Positions 60,271 to 64,000 of a stretch of 64,000 nucleotides of DNA are shown here, one piece after another. The notes under the pieces are model-generated. The model did not search any database. It saw only the letters and a program-made list of their open reading frames with translations, and was not told where the DNA came from. The stretch lies in NCBI GenBank assembly GCA_030704615.1, contig CM060733.1:9240001-9304000 (forward strand), in the 5' to 3' direction. Position 1 is the stretch's first letter, and every line of letters starts with the position of its first letter. The stretch is from Takakia lepidozioides. Taxonomy: Eukaryota; Streptophyta; Takakiopsida; Takakiales; Takakiaceae. Position numbers and translations under genes: made by a program.

Positions 60271-60840
60271 ACGTCGCCACATGGAGTCTACATGCCCACA
60301 TGTAAACTTTTGTATTCCTGCTTTGGCCTCTTATGTCTCTGCTACAACGAGCTTTGATTTGTGGATGTCTAAAGGAGCCTATGATGTTTTTGCCCTCATC
60401 ATTAACTTCTTGTCATTTGTGGGAACCAAAACATGTAACCATAGGCTTGTTTGAAGCCAAAGAAACAATTGGTCAGGCCATGGCCATGAAACTTTAGCAA
60501 CTTCTTGCTAAAATCTCTTTGACAAAAAAGATATTGTGTTATGTGAAAGATGAGGGTTCGAATTTGACAAGAATGACACAACTCAAGTCAGTTGTGAGTT
60601 GTGATAATTTACAGTTGAATGAACCTTTATCGGGATCATGCTTTGGACATGCTATGTCAAAAGCATATCAATAAGCCACCACGAATGAGAAAGTATGTAC
60701 AAGGTTATTTTATGTCTCCATCAAGGCTGCCCAAAGTGACATACAAAAATGCATTACATGGCCTAAGAAGTCAGGTAAGGGCCGTTAGGAATGACAGAAG
60801 ACGTGCATAGATTCTGGCATGCAACCTGACGAGCTTAATA
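60271..60840 (+). pseudogene. hAT-type transposase fragment
   Basis: Reading across frames gives ATTSFDLWMSKGAYDVFALI, then after a shift near 60430 VTIGLFEAKETIGQAMAMKL, a TAG, and KILCYVKDEGSNLTRMTQLK. After that come SCFGHAMSKAYQ, a stop, and VSIKAAQSDIQKCITWPKKS. The SFDLW block and KDEGSNL block are typical of the central catalytic region of hAT transposases. At least three stops and one frameshift make it a relic. No terminal repeats were found around it. Confidence 0.65.
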
Positions 60841-61740
60841 CTCCCGTAAAAACAATGCAAGTTTGTTATTTCATTTTTTGTTTGTAATATAGTGCATTTG
60901 TAATCAGATTTAGGCCTAGTAATTCTTTGTTTACTGTGTACTATACTATTTTTTTATGCTTTGTGACAATCTGATCATCACTATTGATATTATTGTAATC
61001 TGGTCAGAATTATGTTTTGTAATCTGGTCGTTTATTTTCTATAATCTGATCAGATTTCATACAATATTGTGGTCATCAATTGTTCATGATGTTTGCAATT
61101 TGGTCACTCGTTGAATTTTGATGTAGTATTTATGGGGATGGTACATGTTTGCAAGTAGGGTGACGATGTTTGATGGTGCTCTATGTTTCCGAACTGGTGC
61201 TACAGCCGTCAAACACTTGTTTTGCAAGCTCGAGTCCCCCACCGGTAAAACTTGGACTATTGTTGAGGCTGTTGTCAAAACACTATCTCATGTTATCACC
61301 AATTAACCCTATTTTAATCAATTCTGGACTTTTGGCTTAAATCCGGACTAAACTTAATATATATTTGTATTAAATTTAATTGAAATATTAATAATATCAT
61401 GGTGTAATGTGTGATTGAACTTTGTGAAATTTCAGGTGATGTTATACTTGTTTCAAAATGTGTCATAGAAGAGGTCCATTTGACATTGAAGTGCTCAATG
61501 TGAAGTAGTAGTATTGAACAATTCATTGAACGTCCACTTGGAAGTCGAATAAAGTAATATTCCATTGCAGGTCATCATGATAAACAAATGGGTCGCATCG
61601 AACATGGGCCAAACTCGTACTGTACCATACTCGATACAACTTGCTAGTAATTTTATTGATTGAATCTTCATATGAAGCACAATGTTCACATACCACGCCA
61701 TTGGAATGAATCATGTTTTGGATGTGACAAGGGCAGTAAA
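60841..61740. other. No gene recognised
   Basis: AT-rich sequence with repeated AATCTGGTC/ATCTGATCA motifs at about 60905-61050. Confidence 0.35.
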
Positions 61741-62160
61741 ATATTAGAATAGCATGAAACATTCGGAAGATGTACTAGGTTTGGGGTGTAACTAGATAGA
61801 AGTGTAATAAGGTTTGGGTTTACAGTAAGGGTAAGGGTTTAGGGTTTGGATTTAGGGTACAAAAAGACAAACAAATATGATGGACTCACACTCAGTAGAA
61901 TTAAGAAATGGTTGAGGAATTTGATATCCTTGTAATCATTCTATCATACCTTATCCAACAAAAGAAAATATTAAAAGAGCATGAAACATTGAGAAGATGT
62001 AACATGGTAGTACAATAAGGTTTGGAGTGTAACTAGGGTAGTACACTAAAGTTATTGGTTTATGGTAAGATTAATGGTTTAGGGGTGATGGTAAAGATAG
62101 GGTTTTCGGTTTGGGTTTAAGAACACTATTGGACAAACAAATATGGAAGACTCTTGAGGA
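61741..62160. repeat. Diverged ~228 bp tandem duplication with telomere-like motifs
   Basis: ATTAGAATAGCATGAAACAT at about 61743 recurs as ATTAAAAGAGCATGAAACAT at about 61970. Both copies continue through GAAGATGTA, AATAAGGTTTGG, GGTGTAACTAG-like blocks and ACAAACAAATATG. The first copy contains GGGTTTAGGGTTTGG, two plant telomere-type units. Between them lies about 80 bp more that is part of the unit. Confidence 0.6.
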
Positions 62161-62700
62161 GCTATAGATAAAACTACCTCATGTCGTCTCAGAGATTTGT
62201 GAGCGCCAAAAATGTCAATCCCATTTATGTCCAGTCAACCTTGACACGCAATTCGGGACACGCAGCAGAGAGGGCGTAGGCGCATGTGCACAACAACCTT
62301 AGGCCCCTCACAATGAGACAGTCTGAAGCTGAGCTGAGCACGAATTTCAATCTCTACTAGTCCAACCGTACTAGAGAAATATCTAGTGATCCTCAGACAA
62401 GGCTTTCTTCACCACCTTACAAAAATTGTTCCCAATGACTACCTCCCTGTCCACATTGTTGCTTGATGTCGGGAAGCTTGGACAAAGTGCCTTGCTCTTT
62501 GTGACTGGCTCCCTTTTTGAGACAGCAGGGTTTTTTTTTTACAGGTGTACTTCACTCACAACCGTTTTTTTTACACTGCGTCCGGGATATCAATGATCGC
62601 CCCAGCCTGAATTTTGCCCACCCTATCAAGCGCTAGTGTTTTTTAACTAGTGCTTTTCAACTCGTCTGCTGAGGGCCCCACTTTCTCCCCTCTACTGGTA
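62161..62700. other. No gene recognised
   Basis: No coding or repeat structure of note before the PPR-derived array. Confidence 0.4.
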
Positions 62701-64000
62701 CATGTCAAAATCACTCCAAGAGCCATAGTGTTGGAAAACTGCCTTCGCATCCTTGATGCTCCCACATTTGGCATACATGTCCACGAGGGCACTGTCCAGA
62801 ATCACAATCAGGTACAATTCCAGCTTTGACAATGAAACCATGGACCTGATCTTCCCTTTTCCAGAGCTGGCAAGCTTGCCCTTGATGCTCCCACATTTGG
62901 CGTACATGTCCACGAGGGCATTGTTCAGAATCACATCAGGTACAATTCCAGCTTTGACAATGAAACCATGGACCTCTTCCCTTTTCCAGAGCTGCCAGGC
63001 TTGCCCTTCATGCTGACACATTTAGCATACATGTCCACGAGGGCATTGTCCAGAATCACATCAGGTATAATTCCAGCTTTGACAATGAAACCATGGACCT
63101 CTTCCCTTTTCTAGAGCTGCCAGGCTTGCCCTTCATGCTGACACATTTGGCATACATGTCCACGATTGGCATACATGTCCACGAGGGCATTGTCCATAAT
63201 CACAATCAGGTACAATTCCAGCTTTGACAATGAAATCATGGACCTGATCGGAACCTTTTCCAGAGCTGGCAGGCTTGCCATTGATGCTCCCACGTTTGGC
63301 ATACATGTCCACGAGGGCATTGTCCAGAATCACAATCAGGTACAATGCAAGCTTTGACAATGAAACCATAGACCTGATCTTCCATTTTCCAGAGCTGGCA
63401 AAAATTGCCCTTGATGCTCCCACATTTGGCGTACATGTCCACAAGGGCATTGTTCAGAATCACATCAGGTACAATTCCAGCTTTGACAATGAAACCATGG
63501 ACCTCTTCCCTTTTCCAGAGCTGCCAGGCTTGCCCTTCATGCTGACACATTTGGCATACATGTCCACGAGGGCATTGTCCAGAATCACATCAGGTATAAT
63601 TCCAGTTTTGACAATGAAACCATGGACCTCTTCTTTTTTCCAAAGCTGGCAGGCTTGCCCTTGATGCTCCCACATTTGGCATACATGTCCACAAGGGCAT
63701 TGTCCAGAATCACAATCAGGTACAATTCCAGCTTTGACAATGAAACCATGGACCTGATCAGAACCTTTTCCAGAGCTGGCAGGCTTGCCATTGATGCTCC
63801 CACGTTTGGCATACATGTCCACGAGGGCATTGTCCAGAATCACAATCACGTACAATGCAAGCTTTGACAATGAAACCATAGACCTGATCTTCCCTTTCCC
63901 AGAGCTGGCACGCTTGCCCTTCACGCTCCCACATTTGGCATACATGTCCACAAGGGCATTGTCCAGAATCACAATCAGGTACAATTCCAGCTTAGACAAT
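62701..64000 (-). repeat. Tandem array made from a PPR gene fragment
   Basis: At least ten head-to-tail units, measured by the shared ACATGTCCAC at about 62775, 62904, 63029, 63154, 63303, 63433, 63558, 63683, 63813 and 63942. Spacings are mostly 125 or 129-130 bp, with one partial 19 bp duplication at 63154-63173. On the minus strand each unit encodes part of a PPR protein (VHGFIVKAGIVPDVILNNAL, VDMYAKCGSI). Because unit length is not always a multiple of three, the PPR frame is lost and regained from unit to unit, so no long PPR protein results. Two unit types alternate (GTGTACAT/GCATAC and CATCAGG/CAATCAGG variants). The array continues past the window. Confidence 0.88.

Noticed and set aside
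62692-63999. Minus-strand PPR ORFs (up to 179 residues) as PPR genes
   Set aside because: They are chance open stretches across a tandem array whose units shift frame; no complete PPR protein or start region is present.

Overview
This window is nuclear DNA of a land plant. It holds spliced plant-type genes with GT/AG introns of about 100 to 1200 bp, a cytosolic-type tRNA-Val(AAC), a plant GT14 glucuronosyltransferase-like gene, hydroxyethylthiazole kinase, CHMP1, fragments of the plant PPR family, and many decayed transposable elements. The Crypton-type sequence, the group II maturase-like ORF and the hAT and MULE relics suggest a non-seed plant such as a fern or lycophyte, but that is inference; no gene here fixes the species.

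Layout. 0-10 kb is transposon debris: a broken PIF/Harbinger transposase, three copies of an ~80 bp SINE-like repeat each with its own target-site duplication, a short inverted-repeat element, a MULE/SWIM-type fragment, and a complete 811 bp pogo-like deletion derivative with TA target sites. 12-20 kb holds two BTB/POZ genes facing tail to tail. The minus-strand one (19773 to 15131) is the highlight. Nine exons join in phase into a 796-residue protein with a Crypton-derived tyrosine-recombinase-like region followed by a CxxC/CxxC motif, a coiled coil and a BTB domain. 20-29 kb is mostly gene-poor, with MITEs and small duplications. 29-38.3 kb is the main gene island, all on the plus strand: GT14 (4 exons), CHMP1 (1 exon) and hydroxyethylthiazole kinase (3 exons). 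A scrambled partial copy of the GT14 5' region follows at 38.6-39.4 kb.

41-52 kb is retroelement territory: an L1-type LINE whose endonuclease part is inverted relative to its RT part, a second MULE/SWIM fragment, an uninterrupted group II intron maturase-like ORF with lost RT catalytic residues, and a second, different non-LTR element on the minus strand. A tRNA-Val gene lies at 52.4 kb. 52.5-62 kb holds a ~0.65 kb imperfect palindrome, SINEs, an hAT transposase relic and a telomere-motif-bearing tandem duplication. From 62.7 kb to the window edge runs a ~125-130 bp tandem array made from a piece of a PPR gene.

The intact genes do not form a pathway: thiamine salvage, ESCRT-III and cell-wall glycan genes sit side by side as ordinary single plant genes. 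The Crypton-BTB gene and its BTB-only neighbour look evolutionarily linked by a shared intron position in the BTB domain. Splice models were built by eye from splice dinucleotides, phase and family similarity; no search was run.
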